Shown: in pieces, positions 18,620 through 29,423 of the stretch
Layout: every line of letters starts with the position of its first letter
Numbering within the stretch: the stretch's first letter is position 1
Assembly (NCBI RefSeq): GCF_023746555.1
Contig: NZ_CP098755.1
Coordinates: 3,484,501 to 3,548,500 of the forward strand
Source: Brevibacillus ruminantium
GTDB taxonomy: Bacteria; Bacillota; Bacilli; Brevibacillales; Brevibacillaceae
Direction of reading: 5' to 3'
Length of the DNA: 64,000 bases
Notes under the pieces: generated by a model
What the model saw: only the letters and a program-made list of their open reading frames with translations
Told to the model about the DNA's origin: nothing
Database searches by the model: none
Position numbers and translations under genes: made by a program

Positions 18620-19477
18620 ATGGAAAGGATCGGCATAATCGGCACGGGCAGCATGGGCAGCATGTTGGCTGATGCACTGATTGCGTCCAAAGCCCTGTCT
18701 CCCAGCCAGTTGATCGTAACCAATCGCACTCCCGTCAAAGCAGAAGCCGTTGCGGAGCGTCATCCGGGCGTAACTGTGGCGACGAACAATACACAGGTGG
18801 CCAGGGAAGCCCGCATGCTCTTGTTATGCGTCAAACCGTTGGAATACAGCAGCATTCTGCTTGAGCTTCAAGAGGAACTGACTCCCCATCATCTGTTGAT
18901 TACCATCACAAGTCCCGTCCAGTTGGAGCGTTTGGAAGAGCTCGTGTCCTGCGCTGTGGCAAGAGTGGTGCCCAGCATTACCAATGCGGCGGCAAGCGGT
19001 GTCTGCTTGTGTGAGTTTGGGACACGTATCACACCGGAGTTGCGCGAGAAAATTCTCTCACTTTTTTCTGCTTTCAGTCAGCCGATTGAGGTCCCGGAAC
19101 AGTTTTTACGGATCTCCTCCGACATCAGCAGCTGCGGTCCTGCTTTTCTCAGCTATATCCTGAGAAACATGATTGACGATGCTGTCGAGGAGACTGGCAT
19201 TTCCACCGAAGCCGCTTCCTATCTGGCCATGCAAATGGTGATCGGAATGGCCGAGCTGCTCAAAAAAGAGAGGTTTTCGTTGTCCACTTTGGAACAAAGG
19301 GTTTGTGTACCAGGCGGTGTCACCGGTGAAGGGTTGATCGCCTTGCAACAATCCGTGCCCGGTCTGTTTCGTCAGGTATACCAGCGCACCCACCGCAAAT
19401 TTGCGGAAGATATTGAGGTTGTGAAACTCCAGTTGCAGCATGTGCCACCCTTCGAGCTTTCACCGAACAGGAGCTGA
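18620..19477 (+). CDS. comER: ComER, pyrroline-5-carboxylate reductase-like protein
   Basis: Rossmann-fold protein of the ProC family. The dinucleotide-binding motif IGIIGTGSMGSMLADAL is at the N-terminus, VVPSITNAAASGVC is in the middle, and CVPGGVTGEGLIAL is the conserved C-terminal block. In Bacillus subtilis comER is transcribed away from comEA and is linked to sporulation and competence; its substrate there is not firmly known. Here it follows comEA on the same strand by about 65 bases. GGGAGG lies nine bases before the chosen ATG; an ATG six bases upstream (18614) is the alternative. Confidence 0.88.
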   Translation: MERIGIIGTGSMGSMLADALIASKALSPSQLIVTNRTPVKAEAVAERHPGVTVATNNTQVAREARMLLLCVKPLEYSSILLELQEELTPHHLLITITSPVQLERLEELVSCAVARVVPSITNAAASGVCLCEFGTRITPELREKILSLFSAFSQPIEVPEQFLRISSDISSCGPAFLSYILRNMIDDAVEETGISTEAASYLAMQMVIGMAELLKKERFSLSTLEQRVCVPGGVTGEGLIALQQSVPGLFRQVYQRTHRKFAEDIEVVKLQLQHVPPFELSPNRS

Positions 19478-19528
19478 TGTTCAGGTAGCAGTCGTTTTGT
19501 TTTTTGTGTCTCATGTCAGGTAAAAAAG

Positions 19529-19556
19529 AATGGAGCCACCTAATGATGGCTCCATT
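19529..19556. terminator. Terminator between convergent comER and leuS
   Basis: AATGGAGCCA and TGGCTCCATT form a perfect 10-base stem. On the minus strand it is followed by CTTTTTTACC, so it mainly serves leuS; on the plus strand the T run is weak. Confidence 0.85.
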
Positions 19557-19598
19557 TCGTATGATAGGCGCAAATGTTAGTGCGCTCACACTTCTCTA

Positions 19599-22016
<2,418 letters not shown>

Positions 22017-22061
22017 TGATACGCACTCCTATCATTGATTCATAAAAATGCCAAAAAATGT

Positions 22062-22402
22062 AAAAACCTCCCGCCCCAATCGAGATCCGAAAAGGGACGA
22101 GAGGATCATTTATTCTCCCGCGGTACCACCCAGGTTGGTGAACATTGGCAGACAATCGATCGTCCACTTGTATGAACAAAAGGGATCAATCCTGTTGTCT
22201 GAGATCTAGCTCACCCGCTTACATTTCCGTATCGTGGATCAGACGCTCCTCCTTACACAACCAGTCAAGAAGACGGTCTTCAGGAACAGTGCTTCGAGGC
22301 GAGTTCGGAAAGGGACGGATTGACTTTCACCGGCCGTCAACTCTCTTGGACCGTTTCACTTTCGTACTACTCCTCTTCGACGCATTGTCGATATACGATT
22401 TT
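22062..22402 (-). promoter_or_regulatory. T-box leader of leuS
   Basis: The conserved T-box is visible on the minus strand as TGGGTGGTACCGCGGG (22132-22117). It is followed by a terminator whose arms are CTCTCGTCCC (22104-22095) and GGGGCGGGAG (22077-22068), with a T run ending at 22062. Upstream lie the stem I elements, and a GAACTC at 22306-22301 offers the leucine codon CTC as a candidate specifier. Uncharged tRNA-Leu would bind the specifier and the T-box bulge and stabilise the antiterminator. The specifier assignment is inferred by eye. Confidence 0.92.
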
Positions 22403-22408
22403 AATCCG

Positions 22409-22438
22409 ATTATAGACAATCCATGCCAATCATGTCAA
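22409..22438 (-). promoter_or_regulatory. Sigma-A promoter of the leuS T-box transcript
   Basis: TTGACA (22438-22433) and TATAAT (22414-22409) are perfect consensus boxes with an 18-base spacer. The minus-35 box nearly abuts the stop codon of the upstream methyltransferase gene. Confidence 0.85.
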
Positions 22439-22440
22439 CG

Positions 22441-23178
22441 TTATGGACGACGTGCAAGAAAAAACAAACGCTCGCTCGTCTCGTGGGGAGGCAGATCCGT
22501 AAAATCTGCCGTCAGCTCCACGTCGACAAATCCTGCCTCTCTCAGCCATTTGACAATCTCATAGGGTTGGTAGGCACGCTGCTCATGCACCTCTTCCACA
22601 CGCTGGTACAACCCGCTTTCCAGCTCCAGAAAAAAGGTGAGTTCATGCGTAACCTCCATGCGAAGCGGATCGCAAAAACATTGCCAAATGTACGAAATCT
22701 CGTCCTCCGTCAAGGTAAACGTCTGATCGCCAAAGCTGTGCAGAACTTTGTATGGACTGTGGACATCAAACAGAAAGGTGCCGCCAGGCTGAAGATGGGC
22801 AAAGACGCGGGAAAAGGTTTGCTGCACATCGTCCTCCTCCGTCAGATAACTGAGCGAATCACAGAAGGAGATAATGCTGTCAGCCTGAGGCAGTTCCAGT
22901 TCGCGCATATCCTGCTCGACCCAGGTGACACTCACCTGCTCCCGTCTCATCTTGTCGTAGGCGACCGCCAGCATCTCGGCAGACAGATCAACACCTGTCA
23001 CCCGATACCCTCGCTTGGCCAGTGGAATGGCGATACTGCCCGTTCCACAGCCAAGGTCCATTATACGCTGCGGCTTCCCTTTTTTGACCCATACTCCCTC
23101 CGCCCAATCGAGCCACTGCGGATAGGGGGAATCGGCCATCAACCGGTCATAGACGGTTGCCATCTGACCGTATGCCAT
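22441..23178 (-). CDS. yqeM: Class I SAM-dependent methyltransferase, YqeM-like
   Basis: Cytoplasmic methyltransferase of 245 residues with the SAM-binding motif IMDLGCGTGSIAIPLAKRGY, the acidic ribose-binding strand VTGVDLSAEML and the motif WVEQDMRELELPQADSIISF. The substrate is not known. The first residues YGQMATVYDRLM are typical of the family found next to rsfS in Bacillales. It starts 5 bases after the rsfS stop, so it is the last gene of the yqe operon. Confidence 0.85.
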   Translation of the reverse strand: MAYGQMATVYDRLMADSPYPQWLDWAEGVWVKKGKPQRIMDLGCGTGSIAIPLAKRGYRVTGVDLSAEMLAVAYDKMRREQVSVTWVEQDMRELELPQADSIISFCDSLSYLTEEDDVQQTFSRVFAHLQPGGTFLFDVHSPYKVLHSFGDQTFTLTEDEISYIWQCFCDPLRMEVTHELTFFLELESGLYQRVEEVHEQRAYQPYEIVKWLREAGFVDVELTADFTDLPPHETSERLFFLARRP

Positions 23179-23183
23179 CGCTC

Positions 23184-23540
23184 TCAGCCTTCCTCTCCAA
23201 AGGTGACGAGCGGCGCTTCCGCCCAGAGACGCTCGAGGTTGTAAAACTCCCGATCTTCCCGATGGAATACGTGAATGACCACGTCCCCCAGATCAACCAA
23301 TACCCAGCGGCCTTCGTCAGCGCCTTCAATCCCCCGTACGTTGTAGCCGTTTTTATGTGCCCGATCACGAATTTCTGTAACGATCGCCTGTACCTGGCGT
23401 TCATTGTTGCCGTGACAAATCATGAAATAATCGGCAATCACAGACAGCTTGCTGATATCCATAATCACGAGATTTTCTGCCTTTTTCTCTTCTGCTGCTT
23501 TTGCCACCAGACGCGCCAGGGCCTCCACTGTTTTTACCAT
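23184..23540 (-). CDS. rsfS: Ribosome silencing factor RsfS
   Basis: Protein of 118 residues that binds uL14 on the large subunit and blocks subunit joining under poor nutrition. The motifs ENLVIMDISKLSVIADYFMICHG, EGADEGRWVLVDLGDVVIHVFH and FYNLERLWAEAP are characteristic of the Iojap family. The open frame continues upstream, but GAGGAGTCAG before the ATG at 23540 and the family start decide the beginning. It starts 11 bases after the yqeK stop. Confidence 0.96.
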   Translation of the reverse strand: MVKTVEALARLVAKAAEEKKAENLVIMDISKLSVIADYFMICHGNNERQVQAIVTEIRDRAHKNGYNVRGIEGADEGRWVLVDLGDVVIHVFHREDREFYNLERLWAEAPLVTFGEEG

Positions 23541-23551
23541 CTGACTCCTCC

Positions 23552-24130
23552 TCATGTATCCAGCCGGGATACGAGATCGTTGTATGCCAACAGCGTCAAA
23601 GGAAACACTGTTTTTTGCTTCTTGATCAAGAACTTGATGGTGCCGCCAAAGGCAGTCGCCAAAGCCCTGTCCAGATCTTTCTGGGCCAATTCCCGGATTT
23701 TGTCCACACCGGAAAAATCCCGCCCCGGTTCTATATAGTCTGCCACACAAACAATTTTTTCTAACAAGGTCATACCGGGCCGTCCTGTCGTATGATAGCG
23801 GACTGCCTGAATCACTGCCGGGTCTGTGACATTCATCTCCGACTGGATGACAATGGCTCCGGCAAACGCATGCCACAGCTCCTTGTCCCCGTTTAACAAT
23901 TCGTCTGGCAAATCATGGCGGACGAGGATATCCCGCTGCTGATCAACAGGCCAGCATTTGCAATAGTCATGCAGGAAACCCGCCAGTTCGGCTTTATCTG
24001 GATCTCCTCCAAACCGAAGCGCCAGCTCTCGGGCCGACGCAGCCACGCCCAGCGTATGCTGATAGCGCTTTTCATGCATCTGTGCCCGTACCCGCTCGAG
24101 TAGTGCGTTCCGATCACGTAGCCAGTCCAT
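23552..24130 (-). CDS. yqeK: YqeK, HD-domain Ap4A hydrolase
   Basis: Symmetrical bis(5'-nucleosyl)-tetraphosphatase of the HD superfamily, 192 residues. Metal ligands are His25 (KRYQHTLGV), His54-Asp55 (GFLHDYCK) and the downstream His in ELWHAFAGA and RYHTTGRPGM. It cleaves Ap4A to two ADP in characterised YqeK proteins. Its start lies inside the 3' end of nadD (17-base overlap), indicating translational coupling. Confidence 0.92.
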   Translation of the reverse strand: MDWLRDRNALLERVRAQMHEKRYQHTLGVAASARELALRFGGDPDKAELAGFLHDYCKCWPVDQQRDILVRHDLPDELLNGDKELWHAFAGAIVIQSEMNVTDPAVIQAVRYHTTGRPGMTLLEKIVCVADYIEPGRDFSGVDKIRELAQKDLDRALATAFGGTIKFLIKKQKTVFPLTLLAYNDLVSRLDT

Positions 24131-24713
24131 AAAGTCCTCTCTCCTTTATATACCGATCCACTTCCGGGTGCACCAGGTAACGGATGCTTTTGCCTTGTGC
24201 GACCTTTTCCCGGATCAAGGTAGAAGACAGATCCCAAGCAGGCATCTCGACAAACGTAACCAGTCCTGCGTACGAACTGTTTTCCAGCTTGGTCCCAGGG
24301 CGAGCCAAACCGATGAAGCGTACCATCTGGACGAGCTCATCGATCCGATGCCACTGTGGCAGAATCTGTACCATGTCACCGCCGATGATAAATGAAAACT
24401 GGCAGTCTGGATGGGTTTGCAAAAGGGTACGTACGGTATCGTAGGTATACGATGGCCCTTCGCGATGCAGCTCCAGATCATGCGCCCGAAAAGCAGGATG
24501 GTCCGCTACGGACAACTCTACCATGCGCAGTCGCTGGCTCGCTTCCGTCAATTCTACACGCCACTTATGCGGCGGAATATGTGTCGGCATAAACCAGACT
24601 TCATCCAGACCAGCCTGCTCTCTTGCTTGTTCCGCGGCAAGCAGGTGCCCCAGATGGATCGGATCAAAGGTCCCTCCCATAATGCCGATCTGCTTCTTCT
24701 TGTTATCCATCAT
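24114..24713 (-). CDS. nadD: Nicotinate-nucleotide adenylyltransferase
   Basis: Converts nicotinate mononucleotide and ATP to deamido-NAD in NAD synthesis. The nucleotidyltransferase motif GGTFDPIHLGHLLAAEQ, with the HxGH histidines, is near the N-terminus, and DLSSTLIREKVAQGKSIRYLV carries the C-terminal SSTxIR motif. FSFIIGGDMVQILPQWHR is also typical. The length is 199 residues. The ATG directly follows the yhbY stop and it overlaps yqeK, so it is within the operon. Confidence 0.96.
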   Translation of the reverse strand: MMDNKKKQIGIMGGTFDPIHLGHLLAAEQAREQAGLDEVWFMPTHIPPHKWRVELTEASQRLRMVELSVADHPAFRAHDLELHREGPSYTYDTVRTLLQTHPDCQFSFIIGGDMVQILPQWHRIDELVQMVRFIGLARPGTKLENSSYAGLVTFVEMPAWDLSSTLIREKVAQGKSIRYLVHPEVDRYIKERGLYGLAT

Positions 24714-25004
24714 CTACGGCAGGGTGATTTTTTTATTCTCCCTGGACTCCTTGTACAGCACGACCGTATGACCAATCAACTGTACCAGCTCCGCTTCTGC
24801 CCCCGCCGCAAGAGCCTCCGCTACCTCTGTTTTGTCGTCCAGATTGTTTTGCAAAATGGATACCTTGATCAGTTCACGAACTTCCAGCGCCTCTTTGATT
24901 TGCGTAATCATGTTGTCATTGACGCCGCCTTTTCCCACCTGAAAAATGGGGGTGAGGTGATGGGCTTCTGCCCGTAAAAAACGTTTTTGCTTGCCTGTCA
25001 GCAT
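24714..25004 (-). CDS. yhbY: Ribosome-assembly RNA-binding protein, YhbY/CRM domain
   Basis: Protein of 96 residues with the CRM fold that associates with pre-50S particles. The motif VGKGGVNDNMITQIKEALEVRELIKV contains the GxxG loop, and LVQLIGHTVVLYKES is the C-terminal strand. AAAGGAG lies eight bases before the ATG at 25004; the ATG two codons upstream (25010) is too close to it. Called yqeI in Bacillus. A gap of about 140 bases separates it from aroE and may hold a promoter, though none is obvious. Confidence 0.93.
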   Translation of the reverse strand: MLTGKQKRFLRAEAHHLTPIFQVGKGGVNDNMITQIKEALEVRELIKVSILQNNLDDKTEVAEALAAGAEAELVQLIGHTVVLYKESRENKKITLP

Positions 25005-25142
25005 GAACATATCTCCTTTTATACACGTGGACCATCAAATCTTCGGTCAATCTCATTTCTTACATTGTACCTTTATTCCGGTATCCTGTATCCCTTTAAG
25101 TTGCACAGCACATGTTTCCATCGCGCTTGTTTGACTTCCAGG

Positions 25143-25988
25143 CTATGGGCCCAACTGCTGCAGCACGACTTGCCGCATCGTCTCGGCAGGTGCTTCTTCA
25201 CCTGTCCACAGCTCGAAAGCAAGCGCACCCTGGTTGACAAACATGCCCACTCCCGAGTGAACCTGCGCGCCCCGAGCAGCAGCGGCCTTGAGCAAACGCG
25301 TCTCCAGCGGATTGTAGATCAAATCGCTGACGATCAAACCGGAATGGAGCCACTCTTCCTGGACAGGTATTTCATCCATATGGGGAAACATGCCAATCGA
25401 TGTGGTATTGATCAGCAAGCTGGAATCTGCGATGGCTCCCTGCCCATCTTGCGGGTCGATGACCTTGGTCGGCACGATGGTTCCGACATGATCGGCCAAC
25501 AAGGCTGCTCTTTCGCGGGAACGGTTGATAATGCGGATCTCCCGCACACCACGCTCTGCCAAGGTAAAGGCGACAGCCCGGGCAGCACCTCCGGCTCCCA
25601 GCATGGTCACCGTTTGCTGTTCCAACGTGATTCCCGTCTGTTCTTCCAGTGAACGCACATAACCGAGTCCATCCGTATTGTAGCCGATCAAATAACCATT
25701 CCGGTTCACGACGGTATTAACCGCACCGATACGCGTAGCCAGCGGGTCGATCTCATCGAGCAGCGGCATGATTGCTACCTTGTGGGGAATTGTCACATTT
25801 ACCCCTTGGATGCCGAGCGAGCGGATACCAGCTACAGCCTCGGGCAGACGCTCCGGGTCAACATCAAACGCTACATAAGCGTAGTTCAAGCCTTTTTCAA
25901 CAAATGCCGCATTCTGCATCAGCGGTGATTGCGAGTGAGAAACGGGATGCCCCAACAAACCAACCAATTGTGTTTTGCTTGTTATCAT
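25143..25988 (-). CDS. aroE: Shikimate dehydrogenase
   Basis: NADPH-dependent reduction of 3-dehydroshikimate in aromatic amino acid synthesis, 281 residues. The substrate site is [13 protein letters not shown] with VNVTIPHK carrying the catalytic lysine and [20 protein letters not shown] the aspartate. The NADP-binding motif is [26 protein letters not shown] precedes the chosen ATG; the frame runs 16 codons further upstream without a ribosome-binding site. It follows yqeH by about 60 bases. Confidence 0.95.
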   Translation of the reverse strand: MITSKTQLVGLLGHPVSHSQSPLMQNAAFVEKGLNYAYVAFDVDPERLPEAVAGIRSLGIQGVNVTIPHKVAIMPLLDEIDPLATRIGAVNTVVNRNGYLIGYNTDGLGYVRSLEEQTGITLEQQTVTMLGAGGAARAVAFTLAERGVREIRIINRSRERAALLADHVGTIVPTKVIDPQDGQGAIADSSLLINTTSIGMFPHMDEIPVQEEWLHSGLIVSDLIYNPLETRLLKAAAARGAQVHSGVGMFVNQGALAFELWTGEEAPAETMRQVVLQQLGP

Positions 25989-26048
25989 AAGCTTTCCTTC
26001 CCCTCTGCTCTCTCTATCTAGCATATGGAACCTCAAGCGGAGCTGACT

Positions 26049-27182
26049 TTAGATCAGGCCTTTTCGCATGCCCACACTAACGCCCTTTGGCGCATGCACG
26101 ACTACATGGGCCTCCTCCTTGCCTGTAAGGCTTACCCAGCCCAGTCCCGAGATGACCAGATCAGTCGTGTCTGAAGGTCGAATTTTAAAAGAGTGTTTGA
26201 TAAAGGCAGGCAACTGCTCTGCAGCCTCGCGACCGGTTGGCGGCGCGAGGAGCTCGCCATGGTGCTTCTGAAACACTTCATCCGCGTTTTCCAGCTTCGT
26301 TCTGTGGATGTAGAGATCATTTTTGATATAGACCACAAGCGGTTGACGCGGCCCACGAACAAAGTCAATCCGAGCCAGACCGCCCAGAAACAGCGATTGT
26401 CCGTCATTTAATTGATACACTTTTGGATTGATTCTAGAGGTTGGCGTTATTTTCCGCAAGTCTTGCGGTGTGATCATATGTCCAATTTGATCACGGTTGA
26501 TTATACCAGGAGTGTCATAAATGGAACGGCCGCCTTCCAGCGGAATTTCAATTTTATCCAGGGTCGTCCCCGGGAACGGAGATGTCGTGATCTCCATCTC
26601 ATTGGACCCGTAATCATGGAGGATACGATTGATCAGTGTCGACTTCCCGACATTGGTGACCCCGACGATATAGACATCCCGCCCTTTTCGCAGCTGTCCG
26701 ATGCGAGAGAGCAGCTCATCGATGTGCAGCCCCTTTTGCGCACTGACCAAGACGACATCGGCCGGTCGCAAGCCGCGCTCCTTGGCCTCGTGCTGCATCC
26801 AGTTGCGAACGCGATTCAGATTGATATTCTGGGGGAGCAGGTCTACTTTATTGCCCACCAAAAGAATCGGGTTGTTGCCGACAAAGCGCGGCAATCCCCG
26901 CAGCCAGGAACCATGGAAGTCAAAGATATCCACGACCATCACGACGAGGCTTTCGGTAGAACCGATGCCATCGAGAATCCGCAGAAAATCGTCATCGCCC
27001 ATGCCTACCGGCGCTACTTCGTTGTAGTGCCTGATCCGGAAACAACGCTGACAAATCAAGGTCTCTCTTTTCAAAGCCGAGGCAGGCGCATAGCCTGGCC
27101 GTTTTACATCCTCTGTCTGGATGGCGATCCCGCACCCTGCACAGGTACCGTTTTGCTGTTCCGCTATCCCTTTGTTTTCCAC
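26049..27182 (-). CDS. yqeH: Ribosome biogenesis GTPase YqeH
   Basis: Circularly permuted GTPase needed for 30S subunit assembly. A zinc finger (CAGCG and CQRCF) is at the N-terminus. The permuted G motifs follow as NKVDLL (G4), VLVSAQKG (G5), VGVTNVGKST (G1), FPGTTLD (G2) and DTPGI (G3). The GTG at 27182 with AAAGGA eight bases upstream is preferred to the TTG at 27209 because it fits the Bacillus protein length; this start overlaps the end of yqeG. The product is 377 residues. Confidence 0.95.
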   Translation of the reverse strand: MENKGIAEQQNGTCAGCGIAIQTEDVKRPGYAPASALKRETLICQRCFRIRHYNEVAPVGMGDDDFLRILDGIGSTESLVVMVVDIFDFHGSWLRGLPRFVGNNPILLVGNKVDLLPQNINLNRVRNWMQHEAKERGLRPADVVLVSAQKGLHIDELLSRIGQLRKGRDVYIVGVTNVGKSTLINRILHDYGSNEMEITTSPFPGTTLDKIEIPLEGGRSIYDTPGIINRDQIGHMITPQDLRKITPTSRINPKVYQLNDGQSLFLGGLARIDFVRGPRQPLVVYIKNDLYIHRTKLENADEVFQKHHGELLAPPTGREAAEQLPAFIKHSFKIRPSDTTDLVISGLGWVSLTGKEEAHVVVHAPKGVSVGMRKGLI

Positions 27183-27688
27183 GAAATCATTCCTTTCTTG
27201 CGCATCCAATAAAATGCCATACGCTCCATCCTGCGGTTAAAACGGGTCCAGAAGCCATCCGTCTGCGCAACCGGCACGACTAAAATGGTATGAAAGCCGA
27301 GCCGCTTGCCGCCAAGCACATCGGTAAACAGCTGATCCCCAACCACAACCGTCTCCGGAATCGTCACATCCATCTCGGCAACCGCCTGCAGAAAAGCGCG
27401 ATTGCCCGGTTTTCGGGCAGCGGAAATAAACCGGACACCCAGCGGCGTACAAAACTTGTCCACCCTGTCCCGGTTATTATTGGATACAACGGTCACCTGA
27501 ATGCCTGCCTCCTGCAAACGTTTAATCCATTCCTCTACCTCTGGCGTTGCACAAGGCCTGTCCCATTCAACCAACGTGTTGTCGAGGTCGGTAATGACCG
27601 CCTTGATCTTTCTTTCCCGCAATGCATCTATATCGATATGGTGGATAGACTCCACGTACTGATCTGGCATCAGTTTCTCGAGAAACAC
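27164..27688 (-). CDS. yqeG: YqeG-family HAD phosphatase
   Basis: HAD-superfamily hydrolase of 174 residues. Motif I is AVITDLDNTLVEWD with two catalytic aspartates, motif II is VTVVSNNN, and the C-terminal block ETVVVGDQLFTDVLGGKRLG carries motif IV. The family is related to phosphatidylglycerophosphate phosphatase and sits next to yqeH in Bacillales; the substrate here is inferred. The start is a GTG behind GGGGGTG. It appears to be the first gene of the yqe operon. Confidence 0.93.
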   Translation of the reverse strand: MFLEKLMPDQYVESIHHIDIDALRERKIKAVITDLDNTLVEWDRPCATPEVEEWIKRLQEAGIQVTVVSNNNRDRVDKFCTPLGVRFISAARKPGNRAFLQAVAEMDVTIPETVVVGDQLFTDVLGGKRLGFHTILVVPVAQTDGFWTRFNRRMERMAFYWMRKKGMISWKTKG

Positions 27689-27793
27689 TCAGGCACCCCC
27701 ATGCACATCTAGCAAGAACCGCGATTTCGGCACCTACTATACCATAATCAGCCATCCCCTTGCAAAACAAAACGATCATGACCGTTTTTCACA

Positions 27794-27819
27794 GAAAAAG
27801 AGGGAGCATTGGCTCCCCC
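27794..27819 (-). terminator. Terminator after the dinB-proximal small genes
   Basis: On the minus strand GGGAGC and GCTCCC pair around CAAT and are followed by TCTTTTT. It directly follows the stop of the 78-codon frame described next. Confidence 0.8.
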
Positions 27820-28056
27820 TTAACGAGCGCTACGTTTGGATTTCTTTGCATTTGTGACCGGCTGAGCAGAGCCACCCGCGTCACCGGATCGGGACGGGAC
27901 GCTTACGCCTTGATGAATCATGATGACACTCTTGTCTTTGTGCGCCTGCATGAACGGATGATTTTTATGCAACATGCCGTTTCCATTCCCTCCTGTACCG
28001 TGTAGATGGTACATTCTATTACCTGTAGGTAAAACTGGACTCCGCTCTTTTCCCAT
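27820..28056 (-). CDS. Small basic hypothetical protein
   Basis: Frame of 78 codons placed between a conserved small gene and a strong terminator, which argues that a real coding region ends here. The product is rich in Gly, His, Ser and Lys, and ends in a basic tail (NAKKSKRSAR) reminiscent of minor small acid-soluble spore proteins, but I do not recognise a family. No good ribosome-binding site precedes the ATG at 28056; AGGAGG lies 13 bases before an internal ATG (MLHKNHPF), which may be the true start. Confidence 0.4.
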   Translation of the reverse strand: MGKERSPVLPTGNRMYHLHGTGGNGNGMLHKNHPFMQAHKDKSVIMIHQGVSVPSRSGDAGGSAQPVTNAKKSKRSAR

Positions 28057-28078
28057 GTTCTTCGCATATTTTTCGGTT

Positions 28079-28270
28079 TCATGGTTTATGTTTCTGTTCC
28101 ATCAGCCTTTGCACCTGTTCTTTCGGTACCCAGCATCGAAATTGATAGGAGGGCTTCGTCATATATCCGAGCCTTGAACAGCGGTAAGCTACGCCATTCG
28201 CCCCCTTTTCCACGCGAAAATGGATACAGGTGGCACAACAATGAAACCTCGCTTCGTGATTCACAGGCAT
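28079..28270 (-). CDS. Small cysteine-containing conserved protein
   Basis: Protein of 63 residues with CCATCIHF near the N-terminus and further cysteines in YRCSRLGY and FRCWVPKEQV. The C-x2-C and spaced Cys pattern suggests metal binding, but the function is unknown to me. It begins 21 bases after the dinB stop behind GGAGAGG and is probably co-transcribed with dinB. A GTG two codons later is an alternative start with better spacing. Confidence 0.65.
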   Translation of the reverse strand: MPVNHEARFHCCATCIHFRVEKGANGVAYRCSRLGYMTKPSYQFRCWVPKEQVQRLMEQKHKP

Positions 28271-28290
28271 CCTCTCCTCTGCCCTTTCCT

Positions 28291-29343
28291 TTAGCGGAAG
28301 CTGTTCCAGGAAAAAAGGCTGAGTTGTTCGTATCTCTCCTCATCAGGTGATGCGAAATTGGAAAAACCGACACCCACCAGACGAACGCCGGGACTGTAAT
28401 CAAAAGCATCCAGAAGATCCTCCAAGAGTTCATCCCACGTGGCTCCATACTCTCGTTTTCGCTGTTTGCTTCTGATCGTGAAATCGGCATATTTGATTTT
28501 CAGCGTAATAGTCTGGGGAATGACACCTTCGTCGCGAATATCCTGCTGCACTTCCTGAAGCAGCGAGTATGCAATCGGGGCAATCGTCTCTCGCGTGTAC
28601 AAGTCAAAGGAGAGTGTCGTTTCCCGACTGGATGACTTGGGGGCCCGCTCTGTGACGATTTCACGGTCATCCTCGCCTCGCGCCCGGAAATACAGGGCAT
28701 GCCCCATCTTTCCCAGCATCTGTACAGCCTCATCCAACGAGAGGCGCCAAAAATCTTCGATGGTATGAATATCCTTTTTCACCAAAAACTCTTGTGTTTT
28801 TTTGCCAACCCCGTGGAGAGTACCGATCGGCAGCTCCCGCAAGACCTCCAATGCTTGCTCTGGACGTATCACGACAAAGGCGTCCGGCTTCTTCAAATCA
28901 CTGGCGATTTTCGCAAGTGACATGTTGTAGGAGAGGCCGACGCTGCAGGTAAGACCAGTTTCCCGGCGAATCCGACGCTTGATCTCCCGTGCTGCCGGCA
29001 TGGCGTTCTCATAATGGGACATGTCCAAATAGGCTTCGTCCAAACCGACGGTCTGGTAGCGTTCCGTATAGGCGGAGAATACCCGGCGGATTTCTTTTGA
29101 CTTTTCCACGTAGCGGTCAAAACGGGGAGGAAGAAAGATTCCGTGCGGACATTTCTTTTTCGCCAAGGCGACCGGCATCGCTGAACGAACCCCGAATTTT
29201 CTCGCTTCGTAGCTGCAGGTAGACACAACCCCTCGATTGCTGCTGCCGCCAACAATCACTGGCTTTCCTCGATATTCCGGCCTGTCAAGCTGTTCCACAC
29301 TGGCATAAAACGCATCGATATCAACATGAAGGATCTTTTTCAT
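28291..29343 (-). CDS. dinB: DNA polymerase IV (Y-family)
   Basis: Translesion polymerase of 350 residues. Catalytic acids are Asp8 (HVDIDAFYASVE) and Asp102-Glu103 (VGLDEAYLDM). The helix-hairpin-helix ELPIGTLHGVGKKTQEFL lies in the thumb. The C-terminus EQLSLFSW carries a QLSLF beta-clamp-binding motif. The ATG at 29343 is chosen because it fits the family (MKKILHVDIDAF); the upstream extension starts at a TTG. No SOS box is obvious upstream by eye. Confidence 0.95.
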   Translation of the reverse strand: MKKILHVDIDAFYASVEQLDRPEYRGKPVIVGGSSNRGVVSTCSYEARKFGVRSAMPVALAKKKCPHGIFLPPRFDRYVEKSKEIRRVFSAYTERYQTVGLDEAYLDMSHYENAMPAAREIKRRIRRETGLTCSVGLSYNMSLAKIASDLKKPDAFVVIRPEQALEVLRELPIGTLHGVGKKTQEFLVKKDIHTIEDFWRLSLDEAVQMLGKMGHALYFRARGEDDREIVTERAPKSSSRETTLSFDLYTRETIAPIAYSLLQEVQQDIRDEGVIPQTITLKIKYADFTIRSKQRKREYGATWDELLEDLLDAFDYSPGVRLVGVGFSNFASPDEERYEQLSLFSWNSFR

Positions 29344-29423
29344 CGACACGACCACCAAACATACATTCTCATGGTTTTATTATCGCTTTTTCCTCATCCG
29401 GACGCAAGGGTGATGTCATCTAT

